DNA from: Pirellulales bacterium | Lineage (GTDB): Bacteria; Planctomycetota; Planctomycetia; Pirellulales; JALHPA01 | Assembly (NCBI GenBank): GCA_033762255.1 | Contig: JANRLT010000065.1 | Coordinates: 1 to 64,000 of the forward strand | Direction: 5' to 3' | DNA length: 64,000 nt | In this document: positions 8,954-17,464 of the stretch, piece after piece | Layout of the letters: each line of letters opens with the position of its first letter | How positions within the stretch are numbered: the first letter of the stretch is position 1 | Made by a program: the position numbers and the translations under genes | The notes under the pieces: model-generated | The model's database searches: none | Seen by the model: the letters and a program-made list of their open reading frames with translations, nothing else | Told to the model about the DNA's origin: nothing

Positions 8954-10816
8954 TTATTGTTTGCTCGCCTTTGTGATTGCTGTCTTAACTGGGCTCTTTA
9001 CACTGCTCGCATTCCATTTTGCGAACACCTTGTCGCTCCACGGTTCGGCGTTAATCTTAGCGACGATGGCAGGCGTGATTTGCGATGCAGGACGATCCGA
9101 CAGAAACCCAGCAAGCCGGTCGCCAAAGCTACTCTCGACCTGAGCAAGAACGATTGCCGCTTCCAGAATTGGAGGAGTGCCCCATTCTTGAATGGCTCGG
9201 GCTTGGTCTAACACTCTGTCGAATATCACCGTTAGTTCGGGTCGCGGTATTTTTCCGAGGCGTTCTTTTAGCATCCCTGACACCGACGGTGCTGCGATCA
9301 GCCCGGCGAGTAGCTCCGCTGCTTCCGACGATAGTCGGTCTTGCGGCGTAACGATTGGTGCGTGCTCGCGGCTCACGTAGAGAATGCCGCGAAGATCCAT
9401 GTCACCAAGCTTGGGTGGGATAACCAGCCAATCCCTAGTGAATTGGTCATCCCAATGCCCTTCTAGCTCGAGCTTTGTGCCTTGCGTGGCCTTCTCCTCC
9501 CATTCGTTAAGGAATTTGGGCTTTCCAGCTGCGTCTTCATTCACCTTCGACATAAGCTCCATGTAAGCTTCTTTATTGCCGCATCTTTCAAAGAGTTGCA
9601 TCTTGGCTAGGGCCGCCTCATCGACTCCGATATCTAGTGCATCGGAGAGTTTTTTGCGAATAGCGACTGCATTAAGGAACCGCTTGATCAAACGAGGATT
9701 CCCGGCGATTCCGGACGCCTGCGTCATGAGTGGGGCGAGCCGATCTGCCGCGTCAAACTTTTCAATGAGTTCGACGGGCGGATTCTGCATTAACGTCTGC
9801 ATGAATGCGCGATCGACTCGCTTGCCTAGCCACGTCTTCCCGAGTTGATCGCAGACTGCTTTCCGCATCCGCTCTTTCACTTCTTTGTCCTGCTGAGGTT
9901 CCTCGCTCAGCTTCACGTTATCCGCGAACAAAAGCATCATGTATGCTCGGACTTCCTGGGTGCCGAGCGGAGGAACGCGAATGGGAACCTGAATTAGCTT
10001 GTCGAAATAGCTAATAAGTTGGTCGTCGCCAATTCCCTCAAAGTGCTTTCGCACAGCGTACTTAATCATCTCGTTGTCTGCTGCGATGACGAATGCTGTA
10101 TTGTGCAAAAAGAGAAACAACCGAATTGCTTCGAGCGTAGAAATGGTGGTTTCAGGAAGGCAACGGTCCAAGTCGTCAATCAACACAACTAATGTGACGC
10201 CTAGCTCCTTCAGAGTTTCTTCGAAGGAATCACGGATTCCTTGAATCTCTTTGGGGGGCGATTTTTCAGTTTTGGAACGAAGCAATGCAGATGCTTCCGC
10301 CCCTACTCCCTCAGCGACTTTCTCTGCTTCTCCCGCTTCTTCTTCACTTACGCCATCGACTGCGTCCTTCCCGGATTTCAAGACGCGACCCATCAATCCA
10401 ATTGGTAGCCCAAGAAAGAGGGAAGCTGCGAGTGTGGCTGAGTGCTTAGCTATCCGTAGCCAATTGACTCGCCCCAGAAGCTCTGATGCTTTTGCAAGAG
10501 CACCTGACTTTCCAGTACTCTCCGATTCCGCTTTGAGGGCCTCAGCAATAATCTCGACCAGGGCGGCTCGGGCGTCATCATATCCTTGGTAGAGCCAGGC
10601 ATTGAACTCTACGACAACGAATTTTCTCTGTTCTGTCGTCTTCCTCCCAAGTGACGCACGGGTCAATTTGATCAGTGATGATTTGCCTGTACCCCACGCA
10701 CCTGATACTCCAATGGAGATCGGGCGACCGTCCGCTTGCAGAATAAGTTCCGCAACGGTGTCAGCGACACCGGTGAAGTTGATGAAATCTACGTTGGTAT
10801 CGTTGTCCGGCCACAT
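8954..10816 (-). CDS. qatA: QatA, KAP-family P-loop NTPase
   Basis: A 620-residue KAP NTPase. Walker A is SGAWGTGKSS (about residues 38-47). Walker B is VVLIDDLDRC (about 220), with the acidic pair usual in KAP proteins. A hydrophobic segment (TLAASLFLGLPIGLMGRVL) is inserted between them, as in many KAP members, and may associate with the membrane. It is the first gene of the operon. A GGAGAT ribosome binding site precedes the ATG at 10816, and the only space for a promoter is the stretch between here and the IS66 debris at about 10913. In Qat systems this is the likely sensor or energy module. The C-terminus is Lys-rich and ends next to the qatB start. Confidence 0.93.
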   Translation of the reverse strand: MWPDNDTNVDFINFTGVADTVAELILQADGRPISIGVSGAWGTGKSSLIKLTRASLGRKTTEQRKFVVVEFNAWLYQGYDDARAALVEIIAEALKAESESTGKSGALAKASELLGRVNWLRIAKHSATLAASLFLGLPIGLMGRVLKSGKDAVDGVSEEEAGEAEKVAEGVGAEASALLRSKTEKSPPKEIQGIRDSFEETLKELGVTLVVLIDDLDRCLPETTISTLEAIRLFLFLHNTAFVIAADNEMIKYAVRKHFEGIGDDQLISYFDKLIQVPIRVPPLGTQEVRAYMMLLFADNVKLSEEPQQDKEVKERMRKAVCDQLGKTWLGKRVDRAFMQTLMQNPPVELIEKFDAADRLAPLMTQASGIAGNPRLIKRFLNAVAIRKKLSDALDIGVDEAALAKMQLFERCGNKEAYMELMSKVNEDAAGKPKFLNEWEEKATQGTKLELEGHWDDQFTRDWLVIPPKLGDMDLRGILYVSREHAPIVTPQDRLSSEAAELLAGLIAAPSVSGMLKERLGKIPRPELTVIFDRVLDQARAIQEWGTPPILEAAIVLAQVESSFGDRLAGFLSDRPASQITPAIVAKINAEPWSDKVFAKWNASSVKSPVKTAITKASKQ

Positions 10817-10912
10817 TCACGAGATCTCCGAAAAGTGTGAAGTGACATCATACATCAACTATCGGTCGACAATCTAGGTGTTCCTTCCGCGAAGCACAGT
10901 GATTGAGTCGGC

Positions 10913-11285
10913 TTAGGGATTTTCGGGCAGTACAGCGGTTGCCGATTCAGTCGGGAGGGGTTCGGCGGCGTCTTCCTTTTTCCAGACATCGGGCAGGAAT
11001 TGCGCCAACTCGGCGTGTCCGTTCCGCGAACACCAGCTTTTTTCTTTTTGGGCGGGGCGTCATGCTAGCGGCCAACTCTTACTGGGAGGCGGTCGATGGG
11101 GAATCGGGTGCGGGATGCGTCGAAGACGCTCGTGAGATACCACTGCTGGTCAACCCCGTGCCGCTCGCACGTGGCGATCAGCGACCAGAGCCGCGCATGA
11201 TTGGCGTAGGTCGCGTCGTTGCCAGCGAAGAACCAGTTTTTGCGGCCGATGGCAACCCGTTTGAGCGCCCGTTCGCTGGCGTGTG
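10913..11285 (-). pseudogene. Fragment of IS66 TnpC C-terminus, rearranged
   Basis: Two pieces of a TnpC C-terminus lie on the minus strand. Bases from about 11285 down encode ASERALKRVAIGRKNWFFAG followed by NDAT, matching the DDE-domain end of the intact TnpC at 15755-17401. Bases from about 11018 to the stop at 10913 encode AELAQFLPDVWKKEDAAEP, matching its last residues. The part between is altered and stops early. The rest of the transposase is absent, so this is debris downstream of the RHS tip locus and just upstream of qatA. Confidence 0.8.
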
Positions 11286-11330
11286 CCGGGCGTTAGGCTG
11301 CGGTTTCCCGCGCGCCAATCGTTCGCCGCT

Positions 11331-11466
11331 AGCTTTGGAACAAGGCTTGGCAGATTATTTTGAGTTTTACAACATGCAGAGACCTCACCAGTCACTGGAA
11401 TACCAAACTCCGTGGTCGGTATATCAAGCTTCAAGCTGTATGAGGGAGAACCTGGGAGGCGACTGA
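11331..11466 (+). pseudogene. Fragment of IS3-family transposase (OrfB C-terminus)
   Basis: Plus-strand translation gives LADYFEFYNMQRPHQSLEYQ and then TPWSVY, the well-known C-terminal motif of IS3-family OrfB (integrase core with the last catalytic region upstream). It ends at a TGA at 11464-11466. Nothing of the upstream integrase core is present. The frame continues upstream only as an antisense reading of the IS66 fragment, so the apparent long protein is an artefact of two abutting fragments on opposite strands. Confidence 0.8.
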
Positions 11467-11566
11467 GTTAGCCCTGAAGAAGACCGGGCGGGAGATCCAA
11501 GCACACGTCAGCGACAAAAGTGCAAGAAGAACCGATGAAATGGCCGGTCTGCGCAAGCCAGGGGGG

Positions 11567-11690
11567 CTGCGTAAACTGGGCGTTTTTTTGCTTCCCCCCG
11601 CGGGGGGAAGCAAAAGACTACAACATTTACCAAGCGCAAAGTGGTCCAGCGCTTGGGGTCCACTACAAAGACTTGCCAATGCCATTTTTG
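11567..11690. repeat. Dispersed repeat with 30-bp palindrome, copy 1
   Basis: This stretch is about 75-80% similar by eye to 42491-42613. It contains a perfect palindrome at 11586-11615 (arms TTTTGCTTCCCCCCG), and both copies share ACTACAACA and AAAGTGGTCCA motifs to the right. The T-run lies on the outer side of the arms on both strands, so it is not a normal intrinsic terminator. The 3' end of the displaced RHS toxin reading frame (stop at 11663) lies inside this repeat. The nature is unknown; possibly a small mobile palindromic element. Confidence 0.6.
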
Positions 11691-12061
11691 ATGCATTTAT
11701 CATTTTTCTTCTTCTTGAATTCCAATGCCTTATTGCCAACGCAATCAAAATCAATCGCATTTGCATAGCACTCTGGATAATTCGGCATCATAGGATCGCA
11801 TCTCCAAGCGAGGAGATAACATCCTCCTTGTATCTTGCTGCAATCTGCTTGATCTTTACAAAGCACTTGCGATTGATCGATGTGATGTTGTTCATGAGCA
11901 TCTACACACTCAAATAGACCACACTCATCTTTTGGCTTACGAGGATTGCTCGTATCTCGCTGAATCACAAATGCCTTCAGTTTGCCGTTATCACAAGCGA
12001 CAAGTCCTCCGGCAGATGTTGCACCCGCAAGTGCATTTTCGAAGTTCTCATCTAGTAGAGT
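11663..12061 (-). pseudogene. Toxin tail of displaced RHS tip, behind an in-frame stop
   Basis: This is the in-frame continuation of the gene at 12062-13432 after its TAA at 12062-12064. It stays open for a further 132 codons to a TAG at 11663-11665. The region is Cys-rich (about ten Cys) and contains DAHEQHHIDQ, which fits the HExxH signature of zinc metallopeptidases. There is no upstream ribosome binding site giving independent translation, although an ATG at 11968 exists. The simplest reading is a toxin domain split by a nonsense mutation. Stop-codon readthrough or a sequencing error would restore a complete tip. Its last residues overlap the dispersed repeat at 11567-11690. Confidence 0.65.
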
Positions 12062-13432
12062 TTACACATCCTTGTATTTTTCTGACAAGTTAGCTAATCC
12101 ACATTTACAATGTTTCTGTAATAATTGCTTCTCAGTATCCGATACTGCTGCTAGTCCCAATGAGTCGGTTAATGAGATGGGGCAACATTGAGCGTACTTA
12201 TATGAATTAGTGCCATCAAAATATAATGCTCTGTCTCTCGTCACCCACCCCCCCAGCGTGGGATGCAAATAGCGGAACCGGACCTGAAAGAGTCCGCTTT
12301 CGGCGTCCCACTTGTAGCCCGCATAGAGGATGTCCCATTCGAATTCCCCCGGCGTGGCCTTGGAGGTGAAGTCCGGGTACAGAAACGACGGCTGGCCATA
12401 CGGGGAATAGGCGTAACGCTCGCCAACCAAACCCCCTTGGGTAATGGCGGTGACGTTCCAATTAGCGTCCTGCAGGATGTACACCCGGGTTTTGTCGCCG
12501 GAACTGTCCAGATCGCGAAGCACGCAATCGTCGATGTACCGCAAACCCCACACGTACTGCCGGGCATAGGTCGTGGCCGCGTCGATCCGCTCCTCCAGCA
12601 CCTGCCACGCCGCGCAGTAATAATAATGCCGCGTCTCGCTGAGCGCGCCGTTGGCGTAGGGCTTTTTTACCGTCCGCCGCGTGATCCCGTCATAGGCGTA
12701 TTCGGCCACCGTCACCGGCGCGGCCACGTCGGTTCGCAGCTTGACCAGCCGGTGCCACGCATCATACGTCGCCAGGTAGCCCGCAGTCGGGACCAGTGGT
12801 TGCGGCAGGGAGGTCATGTTCCCAGCCGCGTCATAGCCCGGCTGCTTCCAAGCGGCCCCGATGGTATTGGTGATCGCCGTGATTTCGTTGACAGTGTTCG
12901 CGGTTCGGTCCTGGTCCAAATCGTTGGTGCCGTTTCCGTTGGTATCCTCAGTGAACTCCGACCAGTTGCCGCTCGGGTCCAACAAGGGCCACGCCTGGGC
13001 GAAGCGTTTATTGGTGATCGAACTGGGGGGACTCCCCGCCAGTTGCCCACGCTGCATGGTCACTAAACGGTAGGCCCCGTCATAGGCGTACAATTCGTCG
13101 TAGTACTGGGGCGTCGTTTGCGCCTTGGCCACCGGATTTTCCCGCCAAATCCGGTTGCTGGCCCGGTCGTAGTCGTACTTGATCCGGTCCAAATCGACCG
13201 AGTTGATGGTTTCCCGCCACAGATTGTCGATCACCCGCCCAAAACGATCCAGACCGGCGTAAGGGTTTGCGCCGCTGCCGGTGATCAGATCCCAGGCGAC
13301 AGTGACATCGTCGTACAACACCTTCACCGCCGTTCCCAGTCCATAATAGGTGTAAGTGGCCACCGTCGTCCCGTCAAACGACAGCCCGCCGATCCGGCTG
13401 AGCTTGTCGGACACGCCGTGGGCTGCATTCAT
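12062..13432 (-). CDS. Displaced (orphan) RHS tip
   Basis: A 456-residue protein that is nearly identical to the region just before the toxin of the giant RHS protein (18432-24608). It covers the last YD repeats, the core (YAYSPYGQPSFLYPDF, WDAESGLFQVRFRYLHPTLG, GWVTRD) and then a different tail starting near ALYFDGTNSYKYAQ. The ATG at 13432 overlaps the TGA of the upstream immunity-like gene (ATGA), so the tip may be translated by coupling although it lacks an N-terminal cage and export signal. This matches the orphan rhs-CT modules known from other bacteria, where displaced tips are kept as a recombination reserve. The reading frame stops at 12062 within the toxin region; the continuation is listed separately. 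Confidence 0.85.
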   Translation of the reverse strand: MNAAHGVSDKLSRIGGLSFDGTTVATYTYYGLGTAVKVLYDDVTVAWDLITGSGANPYAGLDRFGRVIDNLWRETINSVDLDRIKYDYDRASNRIWRENPVAKAQTTPQYYDELYAYDGAYRLVTMQRGQLAGSPPSSITNKRFAQAWPLLDPSGNWSEFTEDTNGNGTNDLDQDRTANTVNEITAITNTIGAAWKQPGYDAAGNMTSLPQPLVPTAGYLATYDAWHRLVKLRTDVAAPVTVAEYAYDGITRRTVKKPYANGALSETRHYYYCAAWQVLEERIDAATTYARQYVWGLRYIDDCVLRDLDSSGDKTRVYILQDANWNVTAITQGGLVGERYAYSPYGQPSFLYPDFTSKATPGEFEWDILYAGYKWDAESGLFQVRFRYLHPTLGGWVTRDRALYFDGTNSYKYAQCCPISLTDSLGLAAVSDTEKQLLQKHCKCGLANLSEKYKDV

Positions 13433-14154
13433 GTTTCAACCAGATGGACCCGTTCGTCGGAGACTTCGATCAGTCCGTCGGCATAAAGTTGGTATACGCA
13501 TTCGCGAAAGCTATTTTTCATTTTGTAGCATTGATGGTTGCGAAAATCAAAGATATTAGCGGATATCGCGACACCCCAGAAAGTAATGATGTCTGACTGA
13601 ATTACCCAATCCTGACCGGCGACGACATGAATATTGAAAAGTTTATCCGACAGGATGCAAATTTCCGGCAGCCATTTGAGATATAGCTTGAACCACTCGC
13701 GATAAAACTGTGTGCTCTTTAATTCTTGTTGATTGATTGTTAGAGTATCGCCTCGATTAATTTGGTCGAAAAAATCAAGGCCATTGAATGAAAGCCCGTT
13801 GTTCGCCAAGGCGAACCAGAAGTAATCCATGCCTTGAAAGGTGAGCGCGGCGTGCTTCTGCCAATGCTCACGCCGCTCTTCAATTGACGCCAGCGACAAT
13901 TCCTGGACCACGTCCAGCCGCCAGTAGGGATTTTTGGATAACCCCACGCCATATTTGGAAATGATGATGTTTCCCTGCTGAAGATCCCAATAGTTCTTAT
14001 ACTTGCATCCGGCGACCGCCGCGTCCCAGCTTTTCTCTTCCCACACCCGCCGAACGAACTTGCGCCACGCGGTTCGCACCTGTCGCTCCGGCCCGAAAAA
14101 GAATTCGGGAATTACAATCTTATTGATATCCGCCAGGGAGGCAAAATCGATCAT
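13429..14154 (-). CDS. Immunity-like protein, copy 2
   Basis: A 241-residue soluble protein. Its first 130 or so residues are almost identical to the protein at 17544-18266 (shared MIDFASLADINKIVIP, KNPYWRLDVVQELSLASIE, FWFALANNGLSFNG). The second half has diverged strongly and realigns at the end (YADGLIEVSD). I do not recognise a named family. Position between RHS tip modules, coupling by ATGA overlap to the following RHS tip, and paralogy inside the locus all fit an immunity protein. The half-conserved, half-divergent pattern is what immunity families show when partners change. The enzyme or toxin it would neutralise is not known. Confidence 0.7.
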   Translation of the reverse strand: MIDFASLADINKIVIPEFFFGPERQVRTAWRKFVRRVWEEKSWDAAVAGCKYKNYWDLQQGNIIISKYGVGLSKNPYWRLDVVQELSLASIEERREHWQKHAALTFQGMDYFWFALANNGLSFNGLDFFDQINRGDTLTINQQELKSTQFYREWFKLYLKWLPEICILSDKLFNIHVVAGQDWVIQSDIITFWGVAISANIFDFRNHQCYKMKNSFRECVYQLYADGLIEVSDERVHLVET

Positions 14155-14266
14155 GGTAGCATTCTTCTGTTGGGATTGCGGTAAGATCTACCTTTAAGCA
14201 ACCGTTGCCTTTATAACCTACTGCACAAGCTTTTTGAGACGGACATGAGGCAGTGCCAATTTGCCG

Positions 14267-14611
14267 TTAAGTTGTTTTATCCCCAGTCTCCATGTAAGTA
14301 TGGAAATCTTTGCTGTTCTTAAATTGATCGATAACCATAGGTAAGATCGCTATTCCATCTCTATCATAGTGCCAACCTAGCTGGCAACGATCACACATAA
14401 CAGTAATGAATGCGTCATGCTTTGTACGTTCTTTTGAAATTACTATAAAAGCCGACTTGTTCGTAAATCTGTGGCCACAAAAACAGCATGTCCACTTTAT
14501 GATTGTGTTCGTCAGATGACGTTGTCTTAAATGATACGGTATTGCTAAAGATAGCCACACGGTTGCCAAAACCGCAAAGACCACGTAAAAAATAAATAAT
14601 GTGTAATCCAT
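14267..14611 (-). CDS. Small membrane protein with zinc-ribbon-like Cys motifs
   Basis: A 114-residue protein. The ATG at 14611 is chosen over 14653 because a GGAAGGGAG ribosome binding site lies just before it. One N-terminal membrane span (about residues 4-25) is followed by WTCCFCGHRF (C42, C43, C45) and VMCDRCQLGWH (about 72-80), two Cys pairs that could hold a zinc ion. It lies next to the RHS remnant and upstream of the immunity-like gene at 13429-14154. A membrane-located immunity protein for the lost RHS tip is a reasonable guess; no family was recognised. Confidence 0.6.
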   Translation of the reverse strand: MDYTLFIFYVVFAVLATVWLSLAIPYHLRQRHLTNTIIKWTCCFCGHRFTNKSAFIVISKERTKHDAFITVMCDRCQLGWHYDRDGIAILPMVIDQFKNSKDFHTYMETGDKTT

Positions 14612-14702
14612 AACAATCTCCCTTCCAGGAGTTGAAAACTTGATCTTGTACATCCAATTATATCATTGGGTCCATCCGGATTCCCAGTGGGTCGGTACCC
14701 TA
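14612..14702 (-). other. Possible end of a destroyed RHS core
   Basis: Minus-strand translation gives TDPLGIRMDPMI and a stop, resembling the end of an RHS core where the giant RHS reads STDKYGLF and the displaced tip reads LTDSLGL. It may be the left remnant of the tip whose start survives at 17465-17547 on the other side of the IS66 element. The match is only a few residues long. Confidence 0.3.
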
Positions 14703-14935
14703 AAAGGTGATCTGTCGCTTCCCTTTGACTTCACCAACAAAGGCAGTTTCCGCCATCGTCTCTGCCACCCATCGGTCGCCAAAGTCTTGGCGAGCGACCG
14801 ATGGCTGGCTCCGACGAAGGCAGAAAACCCCCGTATTTCCACAGTAATACAATAATTGCGACCGTTCTGAACGCGCCTTTGACCATAAGAACACACCGAA
14901 TGAATTGGTGCCCTGGTTCCAAACAACCACCCCCC
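14703..14935 (-). repeat. Diverged repeat, copy 1 (degenerate coding fragment)
   Basis: Similar over about 230 bp to 30840-31085. On the minus strand both copies can be read as related peptides: here RSQPSVARQDFGDRWVAET and then EVKGKRQITF; in the other copy LSVAHPNYGDRQVEET and EAKGKQQISLHYTD. Stops interrupt both. Similarity at the protein level suggests decayed copies of one gene of unknown kind. It directly abuts the IS66 left end. It also contains an inverted repeat CCATCGGTCGC/GCGACCGATGG (about 14768-14805). Confidence 0.5.
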
Positions 14936-15017
14936 ATGTGTCCGTTCCGTCGAACGCATCTTCTGATTTGCCTGCCGGTTCGTCAAGCTGCTGGTTTTCA
15001 CGACCAGGAGATCCGAC

Positions 15018-15374
15018 ATGGCGCAACATCAACGAGACCTGGAGAAGGAAGCTTCCTGGCGTGGGGTACTTCAGCGTTTCACTTCCAGCGGTTTGAGCGT
15101 ACGTGAGTTCTGCCGACGTGAGCACTTGACCGAATCAGCGTTTTACGCCTGGCGGCGGACGATCGCTGAACGCGATGATCAACTTGGCGAGCGTGATCAT
15201 GCTGGCAATTCCCAGCCTGCGTTCGTGCCGGCTGTCGTAACCAAGGTATCGGCCCCCGTAGCATCGGTGGCCGTGGAGTTGCCTGGTGGTTGCCTGCTGC
15301 GCTTCGAGGGGCCGACAGCTGCCGAGCTACTGGCCGACTTGATCTTCGTCTTGCAAGCACGGAGTGCTCGATGA
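15018..15374 (+). CDS. tnpA: IS66 accessory protein TnpA
   Basis: A 118-residue protein with the TnpA helix-turn-helix region (WRGVLQRFTSSGLSVREFCR, then REHLTESAFYAWRR, residues about 14-47) and a C-terminal motif VAVELPGGCLLRFEGPTAAE typical of IS66 OrfA. It is needed with TnpB and TnpC for transposition in studied members. The stop overlaps the tnpB start (ATGA at 15371-15374), so translation is coupled. It appears intact. Confidence 0.92.
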   Translation: MAQHQRDLEKEASWRGVLQRFTSSGLSVREFCRREHLTESAFYAWRRTIAERDDQLGERDHAGNSQPAFVPAVVTKVSAPVASVAVELPGGCLLRFEGPTAAELLADLIFVLQARSAR

Positions 15375-15700
15375 TCTCTGGTGATTTGCAAAACGTGCAG
15401 GTTTGGATCGCCGCAACGCCGATCGACATGCGGAAGTCGTTTGACGGACTCGTCGAAGTGGTCCGCAGTTTTCTTGGCCATGATCCCCTCTCGGGCAGCC
15501 TGTTTGTGTTCCGCAACAAGGGGGGCCACCTGGTGAAGATTTTGTGGTGGGACCGCAACGGCTTGGCGATTTACTACAAGCGTTTGGAACGGGGCGAGTT
15601 TCAGTTCCCACGCACCGGCAAGCCGGTGATCGAAATCAGTGCTGAACAGCTCTTGCGGTTGCTGTCGGGACTCGACATCAAGTCGCATCGCGTGGCCTGA
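15371..15700 (+). CDS. tnpB: IS66 accessory protein TnpB
   Basis: A 109-residue protein of the IS66 Orf2 family: VWIAATPIDMRKSFDGLVEV near the N-terminus, then GSLFVFRNKGGHLVKILWWD and GLAIYYKRLERGEFQFP. The start at 15371 is fixed by the ATGA overlap with tnpA; longer frames upstream are not coding. Length and motifs are normal for an intact copy. Its biochemical role is not settled. Confidence 0.93.
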   Translation: MISGDLQNVQVWIAATPIDMRKSFDGLVEVVRSFLGHDPLSGSLFVFRNKGGHLVKILWWDRNGLAIYYKRLERGEFQFPRTGKPVIEISAEQLLRLLSGLDIKSHRVA

Positions 15701-15754
15701 TTTTTTTGCCATTTGGGCTGGCGCGATTCGCAACTCGCCAGTACAACGGGATGC

Positions 15755-17401
15755 ATGACGCGTCCTGACGATTTGCCGAACGATGTTGTTGCGTTGAAGC
15801 GGATAATCGCCGAACTTCAAGCGCAGTCGGCGGCCGAGATTGCGCGACTCAAAGCTGAACAACAAGCGGCCATCGACGAAGCTGTCAAAGCGGCGGTGGC
15901 CGCCATCTTACGCCGCTACTATGGCCCGCGGTCGGAAAAGTTCGACCCGCGACAACTGCTCTTGTTTGGGGATTTACTGGCCAGCGCACCAGTGGATGAA
16001 CAGAGCGTTGCCGACGAAGCGGGTGAACAACTGACGACCTGCCGCATTCAGCGCCGCGAAAATCACGGCCGGCAGAAGCTGCCTGAACACCTGGAGCGGA
16101 TCGAGATCGAACACGACCTGGACGACAAAAAATGTCCTGACTGTGGGTGCGAACGCTGCCGGATCGGGGCCGAAGTTAGTGAACAGCTCGAATATTTCCC
16201 TTCCAGCTTCAAAGTCTTGAAGCATATCCGCCACAAGTACGCGTGTGCCAAGTGCGACGGCGAGGGTTACAACCCGAACATCGCCACGGCCAAAAAGCCG
16301 CCACAGCCGATCGACAAAGGCCTGCCCGGTCCGAGCTTGCTGGCATATGTCATCACCAGCAAGTTGGGCGATCACCTGCCGCTGTATCGCCTCGAAGGCA
16401 TCTTTGCACGGCAGCAAATCACAATCGCTCGCAGCACGATGTGTGCGTGGATGCGTTGTGCGGGCGAATTGGTCCAGCCGCTGGTAGCATTGATGGCCGA
16501 GCGCGTGCGGCAATCGCCGGTGATCCACACCGACGACACGACCGTGCCAATCCAGTCGCCAGGTGCGCAAAAGTGCCGCCAGGGGCGCATCTGGTGCTAC
16601 CTGGGGGATGAGGCGAACCCCTACACCGTGTACGACTACACGCCGAACCGCAAGCGTGACGGCCCGGCCAAGTGGCTTTCCGGTTACAAAGGTTACCTGC
16701 AAGCGGATGCGTACGGTGGTTACGACGGGATTTATCATCAAGAAAACGTGACGGAAGTCGCGTGCTGGGCCCACGCGCGCCGCAAGTTCTACGATGCCCA
16801 GGACTCCGACGAGCAGCGTGCGGCGCAGATGCTGGCGCTCATCGGCGAGTTGTATGCCATCGAACGCGAACTGAAAGAAGCGTGCGCCGGCACGTGGAGT
16901 GCGTTTGCGCGCGAGGAGCAACATGCGCGCATTGCAACAGCGCGGCAAGAACGCGCGGTGCCCGTGCTGGAAAAAATCAAGACTTGGCTCAACGCCGAGC
17001 AAGAGCAGATCCTACCGCGCAGTCCGCTGGCCGCCGCGATCACCTACGCCCAGAACCAGTGGGCGGCGCTGAATGCGTACGTCACACGGGGGTTTTTGGC
17101 CATCGACAACAACGCCAGCGAACGGGCGCTGAAACGCGTCGCCATCGGCCGCAAAAACTGGCTCTTCGCCGGCAATGACGCGGCGGCCGAGAATCATGCC
17201 CGGCTGTGGAGCTTGATCGCCAGTGCCGAACGCCACGGCGTCGATCCGCAACGCTACCTCACCAGCGTGCTAGCCAAGCTCGGGCAACTTCCCCGCGACG
17301 CGACGGGCGACATCCCGACCGCCGAGTTGGAGCAATTCCTGCCCGACGTCTGGAAACGCGAAGACGCCGCCGAACCTATGGCTACCGAACCCTCCGCATA
17401 A
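15755..17401 (+). CDS. tnpC: IS66 transposase TnpC
   Basis: A 548-residue transposase. The ATG at 15755 is preferred over an upstream TTG. The N-terminal coiled coil and leucine-zipper-like segment (residues 10-50) is followed by the IS66 Zn-binding region (CPDCGCERC about 125-135; CAKCDGEGY about 165). The DDE core follows, with IHTDDTTVPIQSPG, KGYLQADAYGGYDG and CWAHARRKFYDAQ, and then the C-terminal DNNASERALKRVAIGRKNW motif. All hallmark motifs are present and the frame is unbroken, so the element may be active. Bacteria with this IS often carry many copies; C-terminal debris of a relative lies at 10913-11285. The long minus-strand frame over this gene is an antisense artefact. Confidence 0.95.
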   Translation: MTRPDDLPNDVVALKRIIAELQAQSAAEIARLKAEQQAAIDEAVKAAVAAILRRYYGPRSEKFDPRQLLLFGDLLASAPVDEQSVADEAGEQLTTCRIQRRENHGRQKLPEHLERIEIEHDLDDKKCPDCGCERCRIGAEVSEQLEYFPSSFKVLKHIRHKYACAKCDGEGYNPNIATAKKPPQPIDKGLPGPSLLAYVITSKLGDHLPLYRLEGIFARQQITIARSTMCAWMRCAGELVQPLVALMAERVRQSPVIHTDDTTVPIQSPGAQKCRQGRIWCYLGDEANPYTVYDYTPNRKRDGPAKWLSGYKGYLQADAYGGYDGIYHQENVTEVACWAHARRKFYDAQDSDEQRAAQMLALIGELYAIERELKEACAGTWSAFAREEQHARIATARQERAVPVLEKIKTWLNAEQEQILPRSPLAAAITYAQNQWAALNAYVTRGFLAIDNNASERALKRVAIGRKNWLFAGNDAAAENHARLWSLIASAERHGVDPQRYLTSVLAKLGQLPRDATGDIPTAELEQFLPDVWKREDAAEPMATEPSA

Positions 17402-17464
17402 TCCTACATTCTTATCCGACCCCGGACATCGCGGAACGGACACACTATTTTTGGCACGGGGCGG

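Larger units (their letters stand above)
14937..17444 (+). mobile_element. IS66-family insertion sequence
   Basis: About 2.5 kb with the three-gene tnpA-tnpB-tnpC arrangement of IS66. Matching ends TGTGTCCGTTCCG lie at 14937-14949 and, inverted, at 17432-17444. The bases outside the two ends do not form the 8-bp target duplication typical of IS66, so the element was probably involved in a later deletion or recombination. It sits between two broken parts of an RHS tip. Confidence 0.8.

Noticed and set aside
10903-11330. Plus-strand frame leading into the IS3-like fragment
   Set aside because: This part is the reverse reading of an IS66 TnpC fragment; only the last 45 codons have IS3 similarity.
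11586-11615. Perfect palindrome as intrinsic terminator
   Set aside because: No T-run follows the stem on either strand; T and A runs are part of the arms, and a second diverged copy occurs elsewhere.
15974-17002. Long minus-strand frame of 342 codons
   Set aside because: Antisense to the intact IS66 tnpC gene; composition is that of a reverse reading.
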